From Zopfochytrium polystomum (Eukaryota > Chytridiomycota > Chytridiomycetes > Chytridiales > Chytridiaceae): 64,000 bases of DNA. Below the pieces are notes generated by a model that was not told the origin of the DNA, made no database searches, and worked only from the letters and a program-made list of their open reading frames with translations. Of this stretch, positions 22,184 to 32,458 are shown one piece after another. The stretch is from the NCBI GenBank assembly GCA_025765615.1, contig JAIVFJ010000013.1:372001-436000 (forward strand), read 5' to 3'. Positions within the stretch are counted from its first letter, which is position 1. Each line of letters starts with the position of its first letter. The translations under genes were made by a program, and so were the position numbers.

Positions 22184-23583
22184 ATGGCGAAGAAGACCGC
22201 CACCGCAACAGCAAGAGCAACAGCGGCGGCAGTCGCTGAACCCGCAAAGACCGACCCCTCCGCCGGCGGAGGCACCGCAAAGGCGCCACCTTTGGCGGCT
22301 TCGGCTTCGCCGTCGGTCCCGCCGCGGCAGCTGAACCCCGTCACGACACACTTTGAGTTCATGGGCCCGCACATGTCGCCGCTCGTGATGCTCGCGATGG
22401 CGGCGGTGCCGCACCTCCTCGTGCTGGCGTGCAACCCGACGGACGGCTGCACGGCGCGGTGGCTGACGTCCACGCCGCCGCAGCAGTGGGGCTCGCACGT
22501 GGCGAACTTTGTGGCGCACACGCGGCTGTGGTCGGGCGACGCGGCGGCGGCCGTGGTCGGCTGGATGTGCTTCCACGCGGCGCTGTACCACGTGCTCCCG
22601 GCCCGCCGCGTCGCCGGCACCCTGCTGCGCGACGGAAAGACCCGCTTGGAGTACCCGCTCAACGGGTTCGCCGACCTCGTCGTGACGCTCGCCGCCGTCG
22701 CAGCAGTCACCGCCGTCTACGGCCCGCGCCCGCTGCTGTGGATCGCGGACAGCTACCCGGCCATCGCGTCCGCGGCGGTCGCGTTCTCGTCGGCGTTGGC
22801 CGTCGCGCTGTACGTTGCGTCGTTCCGAAAACGTAGCGGCTCCCAGCCGATCTTGCTTGCGGAAGGCGGCAACTCGGGGTGGCCGTTCTACGACCTGTTT
22901 ATGGGCCGCGAGCTCAACCCGCGGCTGCCGGGCGGGCTCGACCTCAAGTACTTTTGCGAGCTGCGGCCGGGCATGATCGGGTGGGTGGTCCTGAACATTG
23001 CGTTTGCGGCGCGTCAGGGCGTCGACGCGATGACGACGGCGTCGTCGTCGTCGTCGTCGTCGTCGTCTCAGCAGCATCCGTTCTTCGCATGGGTGCTCGG
23101 CGTGTCGCCGGCCATGTGGCTGGTTGTATCGTTCCAGCTGTACTACGTGGTGGACGCGCTGTGGAACGAAGCGGCGATCCTGACGACGATGGACATTACG
23201 ACGGACGGGTTCGGGTTCATGCTGTCGTACGGCGACCTGGCGTGGGTGCCGTTCACGTTCTCGGTGCAGGCGCGGTACCTGTCGTTCCGGCCCGTGGCGC
23301 TGCCGGCGGCGGCGGTGGTCGGGTTGGTGGGGCTCAAACTGGTGGGGCTGTGGGTGTTCCGCGGCGCCAACGGCGAGAAGAACCGGTTCCGCACGGACCC
23401 GGACGGGCCGGCGTGCCGCCACTTGAAGTACATCAGGACCGAGAGCGGCAGCAGGCTGCTCGTGTCGGGCTGGTGGGGCGTGGCAAGGCACATAAACTAC
23501 ACTGGTGGGTGTGTATTATTATTTGGTTTTGTTTTTGCTTTTACTTTTGCTTTTGCGTGAGAGAGACAGAGAGAGAGAGAGAG

Positions 23584-23622
<39 letters not shown>

Positions 23623-23993
23623 GTGTGTATGAGAGAGTATGCGTGCGAGGGCGACGTGGAGAGGGTTGCATGCTTCCAAACCCAACCGCAAATGCCTGCT
23701 AACTCAAACAAAAAACAAACAAACAAACAAACAAAACAAACGAAACAACAAAACAACAAAAAAAAACTCATCAACCACTCAATCTCCAATCAGGTGACCT
23801 GACAATGGCGCTGGCGTGGTGCCTGCCGACGGGCTTTGGGTCGCCGGTGCCGTACTTTTACATGCTCTACTTCACCGTCCTGCTCGTGCACCGCGAGCGC
23901 CGCGACGAGCACAAGTGCCGCGCAAAGTACGGCAAGGACTGGGACCGCTACTGCCGCCTGGTGCCTTACCGCTTCCTGCCGTACGTCTACTGA
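22184..23993 (+). CDS. ERG24: delta(14)-sterol reductase
   Basis: Reduces the C14=C15 double bond of sterol intermediates with NADPH in ergosterol biosynthesis; an integral ER membrane enzyme. Exon 1 22184-23504 and exon 2 23794-23993 give 506 aa; the intron is GT-AG in phase 1. Diagnostic motifs are [10 protein letters not shown] near the N-terminus, [23 protein letters not shown], and [38 protein letters not shown] spans the exon junction, and the C-terminus is [22 protein letters not shown]. Several hydrophobic segments fit the multi-pass fold. A run of ten serines (codon repeat at about 23041-23071) expands one loop. The related sterol C24(28)- and C7-reductases share the fold; the combination of motifs best fits ERG24/TM7SF2. 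Confidence 0.9.
23564..23632. repeat. GA then GT microsatellite inside the ERG24 intron
   Basis: (GA)n passing directly into (GT)n within the single ERG24 intron (23505-23793). Confidence 0.9.
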
Positions 23994-24207
23994 AAGGGGG
24001 GCGGGGGGATGAAAGGGGGGCGGGGGCCGACTGGACGAGTGCGGGACTGGGACAGAGTGGGGACTGCGGCTTTGGAGGAGGAGAAGAAGGAGGAGGAGGC
24101 ACTGGCAGTCGTGAGTATGAGTGAGGGCGGAGGGAGGATTGCCATAGCGCCCTGACAGGGAAGGTCAATTCGTGTGACAAGTCGCCCATAACGAAAAAAG
24201 GAGAAAC

Positions 24208-24233
24208 AAAAAAAAAAAAAAAAAAAAAAAAAA
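24208..24233. repeat. poly(A) tract upstream of POP7
   Basis: Uninterrupted run of about 26 A, ending about 20 bases before the POP7 start codon. Confidence 0.95.
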
Positions 24234-24254
24234 GAAAGAAAGGTAAAATCCATA

Positions 24255-25497
24255 ATGGGGGCCGCCAAACGCAAGCGCAAGCAGCAGCAGGCGAGGGAGC
24301 TCGCCGCGATCGCCGCCGGCCTGCCGCCGCCGTCGTCGACAACTACAACAACGTCACCTGCAGCAGCACCGGCACCGGCATCGGCGGGCAAGTCACGAAG
24401 GTCCGACGGAGACGATAAGGATGGGGACGGACAAGCACCGCGTCACAAGCGCCAACGCCTCGCCGCCAAGGCTAAAGGAGCACCAACGCCCGCATCAGCA
24501 ACACCTGCAACAACAACACCCGCAACAGCAGCAGCAACAGCATCATCATCATCATCATCATCGTCATCGTCCTCTGTCGCCGTGGCTGCCAACAACGTGA
24601 AAGCGGCCAACAAAACCACCACCACCACCACCACCAAGAACAAAACAACTACAACAACAACCCCCATCATCACCGACCCCGCCGCCGCCGTTGCGGCCGC
24701 CAAATGCGCCCTCAAATACGCCCGCCCGCCGGCGCCGCCGCCGCTGCCGGGGACCGCCGCCTGGCCGCACCCGCTCTCGGCCCCCGCGGCCGGGCGCGGC
24801 CGCCGGCGCGACACGGGCGCCGCGATCCACAAGCGCGCGCCGCAGCGGGCGCCGACGCTCGGCACGGACGTGTACGTGTCGCGCAAGAGCAACTTTGTTG
24901 CAACCGCGAAGCGGATCGCAAAGTTGCTGTCGGCCGATGGGTGAGTTTTCAGGAATGGAGAGTGTTCTTTTTTTTTTCGACGGGCGGCGGCGTTCCTCTC
25001 TATTTTTTTTTTCTCTTTTTTTTTTTTTCGTCGTCGCACTGGCTCACACACTCACTCACACACGAAACAGCGGCATGGTGGTCGTGCACGGCCTCGGGCA
25101 GGCGGTGGTCAAGGCGATCGAACTCGCGCTGTCCGTGCAGGGCCGCGCGCGCTTCCCGGTGCGCGTAAACGTGGAGACGTCGACGGTGTCGCTCGTGGAC
25201 GACCTGGTCCGCGACGACGACGATGACGAGGAGGAAGACGCGGATGGCGGCGACGACGACGGCGAGGACGGCGGACGGCGACAGCAAAAGCAGCAGCAGC
25301 AATCGTCGTCGTCGGAGTTTACGTCCGTGGTCGAACGGCTTGGGAGCGCGGTGCACATTACGATGAGTCGCGCCGCGAGAACCGTTGCGGGTGCGGGGGC
25401 GGGGGCGGGAACGCCGGCAGCGGCGACGGGCGCGGCTACGGCGACCGAGGCGGCGGGTGGTGCTCCGTCCCAAACTGTGGAACCATCGGCAGAGTGA
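24255..25497 (+). CDS. POP7: RNase P/MRP subunit POP7 (Rpp20-like)
   Basis: Alba-fold RNA-binding subunit that pairs with POP6/Rpp25 on the RNase P and RNase MRP RNA. Exons 24255-24940 and 25071-25497 (370 aa; phase 2 GT-AG intron). The core reads TDVYVSRKSNFVATAKRIAK, then across the intron GGMVVVHGLGQAVVKAIELA, VNVETSTVSLVDDL and GSAVHITMSRAA, as in Rpp20. The protein is more than twice the usual family length. The first 200 residues are low complexity (basic patch AAKRKRKQQQARE, Ala/Thr/Ser runs). An acidic Asp/Glu-rich insert (about 25215-25275) interrupts the fold before its last strand. The TGA at 25495 lies within a good donor (GAGTGAGTT), so a further 3' exon cannot be excluded. Confidence 0.85.
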
Positions 25498-25596
25498 GTT
25501 TGAACTCTGTGTGTGTGTGCGTGTGTGTGTGTGTGAGTATTGTTTGCGACAGCCCGGGTCTCGCCCAAAGCAAACCAAGCAAAAAGAAAGGGATAT

Positions 25597-25597
<1 letters not shown>

Positions 25598-25627
<30 letters not shown>
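25598..25627. repeat. GAA trinucleotide repeat
   Basis: About ten GAA units in the POP7-ZIP spacer; a short GT repeat lies at about 25508-25534. Confidence 0.85.
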
Positions 25628-25630
<3 letters not shown>

Positions 25631-25887
25631 CAAGAAGACAGTTTGAGGGTATTAATGGAAACTCGCGCGACAGTTGCTTCATCCATTTTTTGGACTGGAA
25701 TGAACAAACAAGTTGGACAGAAAGGAAGTCTGAAAGCGACACAAGCTTTGTCAGCGTTTGTTGATTGATTGATTGAGGTGGCGTTATGAGTGCGCGCATC
25801 CGCATCCGCGGGCACACGCAGACAGAACACAGACAGACTTCTCCGAAATCAGTATATTTTTTCTGGAGGGAGAAAGAGAAAGGAAGA

Positions 25888-25889
25888 TC

Positions 25890-25923
<34 letters not shown>

Positions 25924-25990
25924 GACAGAGAGAGAGAGAGACGTTCGTGCGAGAGATCGACGAGAGAGAGAGACAGAGAGAGACAGAGTC
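25888..25990. repeat. GA/GACA microsatellite upstream of the ZIP gene
   Basis: Imperfect (GA)n with GACA units ending less than 20 bases before the ATG at 26007. It probably lies in the 5' UTR or core promoter. Confidence 0.9.
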
Positions 25991-26006
25991 ACAGCAAGAC
26001 GGCGAG

Positions 26007-28130
26007 ATGGCGTCTCCTTCCGCAACTGCCTCGGCCCGGCCGTCGCCGACGCCGTCGCCGTCACTCTCGCCCGATGCGACTGATGGCGGCGGCGGAAACG
26101 GCGCCGTCGACGACCCGTGCGCCGCCGACTACTCCGAAACCTACGACATGGCGCTCCACATCTGGATCCTCTTTGCAATCATGCTGTGCTCGTTCGCCGG
26201 CACCATGCTGCCCGTCGTCGGCCGCCGCTTCAAGCTGCTTGGAAAGGTGCCCTTCCCCTTCACACACCTCGCTCTTTGCATCTGACGGGGAAAAAATCAC
26301 GCAGATCAACGACCTTCCGTTCCAGTGCGGCAAGATGTTTGGCGCCGGCGTCATTCTTGCGACTGCTTGGGTCAGTTTCGCTCGCTCGCTCTCTCTATCT
26401 ATCTATTACGCTCCACGACCACTCCTGAACGGCTTCCCTCCCTCCCGATGAACACTATTCGAAATACAGGTCCACATGTTTGCACCCGCCGATCAGGCTT
26501 TGACGAACCCCTGCCTTCCTCCCCTCTTCACCGCTGACTACACGTCCTGGGCTGGTGCGCTGGCCCTCCTGGCTGCTCTGTCGACGCACTTGATCCAGTT
26601 TCTCGCATCGCGGGCGATTCGCCAGCAGCTGGGTCGTGGCCACCAACAGCAAGAAAAAGTGCTTGACCGATTCAATCCGGAATCCGAGTTGGTCCTCTCG
26701 CAATCCAGCCCACCACCACCACTACCACCAGCGTTAGCGTCCGAAGGGGCATCACAGTCAGAACGAAAGCCTTCGAGTTCCACGGCGGCGGATCGGGATG
26801 CTTCCGAGGCGTGGATCGTGTCGACGGTGGGCGCTGTTGTCGGAACGGACGGAATCGTCTCCCACGACGACGTCTCTCTTTCGACTGCCTCGTCCCTGTC
26901 CGGCCAGGACCGCCACGGCACGCAACCCCGCGACGCACTTTCGCAGGTCGTCACCTCTAACAATACGGCGACCCCAGACTCTGTTGCCGCCGCGGAACCG
27001 CCCGTCTCCGTTGACGAACCCACAGCGACCGACAGCAAACCGCAGAGCGTGCACGGGGCGTCGTCGTCGTCGGTCACCATCGCCGTGATGCAAGATGCTT
27101 CGCCAGACGCGGCGCGGGCGCCGTCATCCTCGGGAAGCGGCATGCGCGCAGGCGACGGACACGTCGCCGTCGGGTCGCTCCGCCGCCGCAACCCCGCAAA
27201 CGGCGCCAGCCACGGCCATGATCACGGCGGGCACCACGGCGCACTGCACCCACACAACCACGCAGCGCAATCCCACCGCGCGCCCGGCGCGGACGATCAC
27301 ACCACCGCCGACGAGCACGGGCACCACCTCATGCTGCTGAAGGAAAAGCACGTCACAACGTACATGCTTGAGCTTGGAATCGCCACGCACTCGATCATCA
27401 TTGGGCTGACGCTGGGCGTCGCGCGCGGAAACGAGGTTCGGTCTCTGGCGGTCGCGCTCGTGTTCCACCAGTTCTTTGAGGGCTTGGCGCTGTCCACGGT
27501 CGTTCTGGAAAGCGACTTTGGGCGAAACTTTGTGACCTTTGGGATGGTGCTTTTCTGTGAGTGACTGGTTTGGTCTCGTAACCCGGTCACAACCTTGCGC
27601 CGCACCGGGGCTTTTCTAAGCGAATCTCTTTCAACGCTTCTCCTGCGCTTCCGACAATTACAGATACCTTGACAACACCTTTCGGAATCGCTTTGGGAAT
27701 CGGAATCAACGCTGCTTGTGGGTGTTCATTTGTCTCGGAATTCTCCACGACCGCAGTAGATTAAGCGCACTGACGCGTTTACCAACTCAACAAACAGACA
27801 ACACGAACGCACAAAACGCGCTTCTCGCACAAGGGATATTGGACGCGCTTTCCGCCGGTTGGTTGAATCGTACTTTCGAAAATTGCAGAAATTCCCGCTC
27901 CTGCATTCGAATCTCGCATTTCCCCCCCTTGTCACTTTCAACCGTCTAAAAAACCACCCTCTCCTTTGTGTCAACCAGGAATCCTCGCCTACGATGCCCT
28001 CGTCAACATAATATTCATGCACTTCTCCGCGCCAGCACTCCGCCTCCAGTCCGATTTTGCGCAGTTCCTCCAACTAGGAAGCCTCTGGCTCGGCGCGTTT
28101 GTGATGGCGCTTCTAGGCCGGTGGGCCTAA
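26007..28130 (+). CDS. ZIP-family zinc/iron transporter, long-loop type
   Basis: Imports Zn2+ or related divalent metals into the cytosol. Six exons: 26007-26246, 26305-26370, 26470-27556, 27664-27717, 27798-27857, 27979-28130 (552 aa; phases agree throughout). TM1 is LHIWILFAIMLCSFAGTMLP. TM2 is CGKMFGAGVILATAWVHMF. The signature TM4 is LELGIATHSIIIGLTLGV, followed by ALVFHQFFEGLALSTVV; its His and Glu are metal ligands. The C-terminus is LGSLWLGAFVMALLGRWA. Between TM3 and TM4 is a loop of roughly 250 residues, acidic and Ser-rich, ending in a His-rich patch (GHDHGGHHGALHPHNH). This loop is much longer than usual. A paralogue lies at 55650-57167. Confidence 0.92.
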
Positions 28131-28852
28131 GATTTGTCACCGCGGGGTTTTTTACGGGACAAGCAACTGGCGCGAAACGTAAAGAAGTGTTTTTATTTTC
28201 GACCAGCAGGAACGGGCAGAGACTAAGAAATTGGCGGGCGGACGGAGGAAGGAAAACAAACTAATCGAACCGGGGGGGTGCCATGGCCAGCCACTAATTG
28301 TCCTCTTTATTTTTTTTTTCTTTTACTTTTTCTCCTTTGTTCCTTCACCCCAACCTTATGCCTGCAATTGTTTTCCCCAGTCCTGCGCTTGTACTCTGGA
28401 AGATTCCTGGTAGTATTTTTTTAAATGATACGTTGGGTTCCTTCTGCTGAGCCACGCATGACCCCCCTCATGAAGGATTCAGGTTTTCTTTTCATTTCCC
28501 TCCCCCTGATGAGAAGCGGGATTTGTGGTGATTTCTTCTTTCTTCTTCCCTTTCCTGTGCTACCTCTTTCTTCGACTTGCGCCCCCCCTCTTGTTTTTGG
28601 AGTGTGCAAGCCGAAACCCACGCACGCCCTTTTTCTTCCATGGGCAATCTGCCGTTCTTTTACTAAGTTACTTTTGCGCACCCTCCCACCGGCTTCGTGC
28701 GCTCTCCTCCCGCAAGAAAAAACTCCAAAAAAAAACGGCAAGGATGCAGACATTGCGGGGACACGGCGGTGGTGGGTTAGACCCAAAACGATGGCTTAAT
28801 GGGGGGCAAACGATTTCCAAAAGAATGAGAAACTAATGACAAAGACGGTCGT

Positions 28853-28883
<31 letters not shown>

Positions 28884-29681
28884 CGGTGGCGAGGCGCTGG
28901 ACTGCCAGCATCGCAACGCGGTAAGGCGCAGTAGGGGTTGCGGGATTATGCAGCTGTATGTTGAGCGAGATTTTACGACTACCTTCAGTCTTTTGGCTCG
29001 CAGATTGCGCTTTCGTCGACCGAACTCTCCGGTTTGCAGTTCTGTTTCTAAATTGAAGATCGAAATAATTTAAAAAGCGATCCTTGCCCAGACAACCATA
29101 TACTGTAATAACCGGAAAAAAAAACATGGTCAAATGGGGCCCTGCAAGATGAAAGCAACCATTGGGGCATTCACACAGTCTGGCTCGCTACACAAGTAGC
29201 CGTTCCTCCCGAGAAGGCGCGCGCTATCGTAGTGCCCCAAGCATATGTCACTTGACTTCCCGGGACCGGCAGCCTACAAAAACACGCTCAGGTTCGATCG
29301 CCCCGCTTGAGCCAGAGGTACACATTCCAACATTGCTTTGGAGCGGACAGGCGATAAACGGTGTGGAAATGCTCTTGAGTCAAAATTCAACTTGCAGCAA
29401 TTTCCTGGATGTTCATGGACATCAGATCCAAGGGCGTCACAGAAAAACTACCCGAAGATTGTCAGAATTTGTACAAGGGAAAAATAAGGGTGTGTGCTAC
29501 TTTTTTCGCTGTCATGAAGCGATTGATGATGGAATGAATCAAAGCATCTGATTCTCCAGGTTAGCCGCCAACAAAGAACATTGCCGACTATAACGTTTTG
29601 GTGAGAGATCGACTCGAGCATCAGTTTTATTGGCGACCCACGCATCAGACCAAGGGGTAGGGAGAGGGGTGGCGGAGAAGT
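28131..29681. other. spacer between ZIP and GST-like genes
   Basis: Two convergent genes flank this 1.55 kb, so it should hold two 3' UTRs. T-rich blocks and a T28 run (28856-28883) are present. Short open frames look random; no gene recognised. Confidence 0.5.
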
Positions 29682-30530
29682 TCAAGGCATTGGCCGCAGG
29701 TGCTTTTGAATCTGCGGGTACCGTTCGACGATACCATTCACCCACGCGCGAATCTCCTCGCCCACGTCCTCAAAAACGAGCTTGGCCAGCGCGGGGTTGC
29801 TGTTCCTGACCATGGCGTAGCGCCCAAACAGCACAAAGTCCGCGAACCCGGGCGCGGCGCCCTGCAAAAATTCGCCCGGCCGCTCGGCCAACGCCGTCCG
29901 CACGGGCGCCAGCGACGCTCGCGCCCTCGCCACGAGATCTTCCCTCCCCGGTCGCGCCATCAGCGCGGCGTACCCGCCCGGCCCGAGGCGCGCGTCCGAC
30001 ACAAAGTAGTCGCGGTTCGCCCCCGCATCTAGCCGCGCCTGCAGGTCCGGGAAGATCAAGTCGAACCACACACCCCACTGCGGGTCCGAGTTGCCCAGCC
30101 CGAGATCTACGAGCCGCGCGTAAGCCTTGCCGATCCGCACCGCCGCCGCGTCGCTGCTGCTGCTGCTGGTGCCGCTGAAGAGCGACGGCCGGTCTGGGTG
30201 GCTCGCCTCGAGGTACTCGGCGATGCGGAACGAGTCGCACAGCAGGGACGGATGGTCACCGTCGCCGCCGCCGCCGCCGGCGCTGCTGATCTCGAGGGCG
30301 GGGGATGTGATGCGCGGCGGGCCGCCGGCGGCGACGGGGTGCCTGTCGCGGACGGTGGAACGGAGCTCGATGTAGTTGACCATCTCGACCTTGTAGGGCA
30401 GCTGCTTGTGCAGAAGCGAGAGGTGGACCTTCCAGCCGTTCGGGCCGGCGAAGAACTCAGGGTCGTGGTCGAAGCGGAGCTCGTAGAGCGTGTACGAGGG
30501 TGCCGGTGCAGGTGAAGGTGTCGCGGTCAT
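29682..30530 (-). CDS. glutathione S-transferase-like protein
   Basis: Intronless 282-aa frame; start taken at the ATG at 30530 because the longer frame upstream lacks an ATG. An N-terminal thioredoxin-like half (YTLYELRFDHDPEFFAGPNG, HLSLLHKQLPYKVEMVNYIE) has a cis-Pro-region match in DSFRIAEYLEASHPDRPSLF. It is followed by an all-helical C-terminal half with PGEFLQGAAPGFADFVLFG. This resembles fungal/bacterial GST proteins of the beta-etherase (LigE)-like group used in detoxification. A Gly-rich run interrupts the N-terminal half. The substrate is unknown. A poly(A) stretch on the coding strand (opposite the T run at about 30576-30594) precedes the start. Confidence 0.8.
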   Translation of the reverse strand: MTATPSPAPAPSYTLYELRFDHDPEFFAGPNGWKVHLSLLHKQLPYKVEMVNYIELRSTVRDRHPVAAGGPPRITSPALEISSAGGGGGDGDHPSLLCDSFRIAEYLEASHPDRPSLFSGTSSSSSDAAAVRIGKAYARLVDLGLGNSDPQWGVWFDLIFPDLQARLDAGANRDYFVSDARLGPGGYAALMARPGREDLVARARASLAPVRTALAERPGEFLQGAAPGFADFVLFGRYAMVRNSNPALAKLVFEDVGEEIRAWVNGIVERYPQIQKHLRPMP

Positions 30531-32046
30531 AGCGGTGGATGGCAACAGAGATGAACGAATGAAAATGACGAATCTGTTTTTTTTTTTTTTTTTTTCTTCT
30601 TTCTTTTGTTGATGGATGTTGGTGTATTTCGTCTTCGGTGATTCGAACACGATGAAATTAATTGATTGAACTGGACCAAGAGGAGTTGAAAAAAGAATAA
30701 AACAAAAAATTCAAATGAAGGTATGAAACTGCTCTGATTCTGGCGATCGGGTCTCTGGCAATGAATCGAGCGGTTTGATGGATCCCTTGCGATTCCCCGG
30801 TATTTTCGATGGATTCATCAGAGTCAGAGGTCGAACAAGGAGCTACCAAACGCTAGGCGACCACGCTTGGACCGGACGAGGAGGCGTGGTGGACGAGCTG
30901 GACGAGGTCGCGGTCGGTGGAGGTGGTGGAGCAGAGAAGGGCTTTCAAATCGATCAAATGCTGCGCGGGCCGCTGTACCCGACTGCTCGCTCACTCTTCG
31001 GCGACTTTGACGAGAATCTCTCAATGATCTGTCGGACAGATACGGATGAACTCCGCCCAGTGGTTGGCCCTGCTAGGTCAGAAACACCGAAGCTCGTTCG
31101 CCTCAACCACCGCCGCCGCCGAAATTGCGCCGGGGGGGTTCGGCCTCGGTTGTCGCCTGTCGCGAAGCTTTGTCCGTTTGTGTTCTGTGAATGGATGGAG
31201 CGTTGGAGGAAGCCGGGGGTCCAACGGGGTTGCTTCATTCACAAAACGGCTATCAATGGGCCGTTCTCAAACGCTGGTTGCAGCGTTGGGGGGTCACAGA
31301 CGTACACGGCACCCAGCACGCCCCCCTCCCCCTCGGAGGCGTATCCGTGCTGCGTGCGTGCGCCTGCGCGAAGCCAGTCTGGTGAAAGGCGGCGAAAGGA
31401 AGAAATGCCTCCCTGCAAACCTTTTCCGCCACTCCAGGGTTAATGAAGAAGAATGAAGGGAGATTTCTCATCGCCCATCGCACATCCCAGAGAACCCACC
31501 TCGCCGCAGCAGCAGCAGCAGCTGGCACGCCCGATGACAGCAACCCGCCACCACCACCCCCCTATTACAGCCATAATCCTTCCACAACAGATGGAAAGAG
31601 AGGGGGCTCGTTCGTCCCTCGTTCAGTCAGGTAGGGGGGCTCGGATCGAACGGGGACGGAGGGGGTGGCGATCGGCGGTTGGTAGGTGGCGGTCTGTGTA
31701 TTAATACCCCACCACACCTGCCCGTGCCGACTAACTCTGCCCCGCCACAGATCTCTCGTCTGTTGGGAGGCACCCAACTCTTGAGTGACGTCAATCGGAT
31801 CAACGACAATTCTGGTGGCGTGTGCGGACTTTGTCCTCCCACTTTTCAAACTCAGCTGCACAATCCCGAGGCGGCGCAGACACACTCGACGTCCTTCTCT
31901 TCTTCCACCCCCCTGTTTTGTCGGGAAAACCTGGAGCCGGGCGGTCCCCGCTAAACTCCGCCTTTTAAAGTTAAAAAAGACGGGCCGTCGAAGTAAAAAA
32001 GGGAAAAAGGAAGAGGACAACAGCCACGCAACCCTCACCCGCACAC

Positions 32047-32092
32047 TCGCACCCCGCACCCGCTTAATCTCGCACCCCGCACCCGCTTAATC
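32047..32092. repeat. short tandem direct repeat
   Basis: A unit of about 23 bases (CGCACCCCGCACCCGCTTAA core) occurs twice head to tail. Confidence 0.8.
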
Positions 32093-32157
32093 TCGCCCTC
32101 CCATCTCAACGCGCTCTCTGCCGTCGGCGACCGACCTTTTACATCCATTCTTCCTCA

Positions 32158-32432
32158 AAAAGGTAACCCAGCATTCCGAACAAGACTTCATGTTTCCACC
32201 CTCTGTCCGCTCGGCTCTAACCCTTCTCGTCCCGTTCACCCCGCGCTCACCAACACCCGTCGCACGCTCTCACCGTGTCGTTCGCGACGTATCAAATTGA
32301 TCCTTCCGTCAAAAGGTAAGCCCAGCAATCCAATCCAAACAACACCTTATTTTTCGGATCCCTCTGCGCGCTCGGTCTAAACCCTTCTCGTCCCGTTCAC
32401 CCGTCCCGCTCCACCGCTCACTAACACCCGTT
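32158..32432. repeat. imperfect direct duplication in 5' flank of the T/A/V-repeat gene
   Basis: Two copies of about 100 bases at about 32158-32260 and 32312-32432. Each begins with an A-run and GGTAA(C/G)CCAGCA, passes through CTCTG(T/C)(C/G)CGCTCGG, and contains the shared block CCCTTCTCGTCCCGTTCACC, then CACCCGT. Each copy carries a GGTAA donor-like site, hinting at alternative or repeated 5' UTR exons. Confidence 0.7.
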
Positions 32433-32458
32433 GCTCTAGCCGCTCCGCCCTCACCGCA

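Larger units (their letters stand above)
30531..32458. other. unassigned spacer with open frames and tandem repeats
   Basis: Between divergent genes. Several overlapping frames of 60-220 codons exist at about 30775-31700 on both strands, but none shows a family motif; they may be chance frames in GC-rich DNA. From about 32040 onward short direct repeats and duplicated splice-donor-like motifs suggest a long 5' UTR of the wall-protein gene. Confidence 0.35.

Noticed and set aside
21881..23491. 536-codon minus-strand frame over ERG24
   Set aside because: Arg/His-rich antisense frame ending in the translated GA tract; ERG24 on the plus strand explains the region.
30775..31443. 222-codon plus-strand frame as a gene
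   Set aside because: No family motif, Arg/Pro/Gly composition typical of chance frames, and competing frames of equal quality on both strands.
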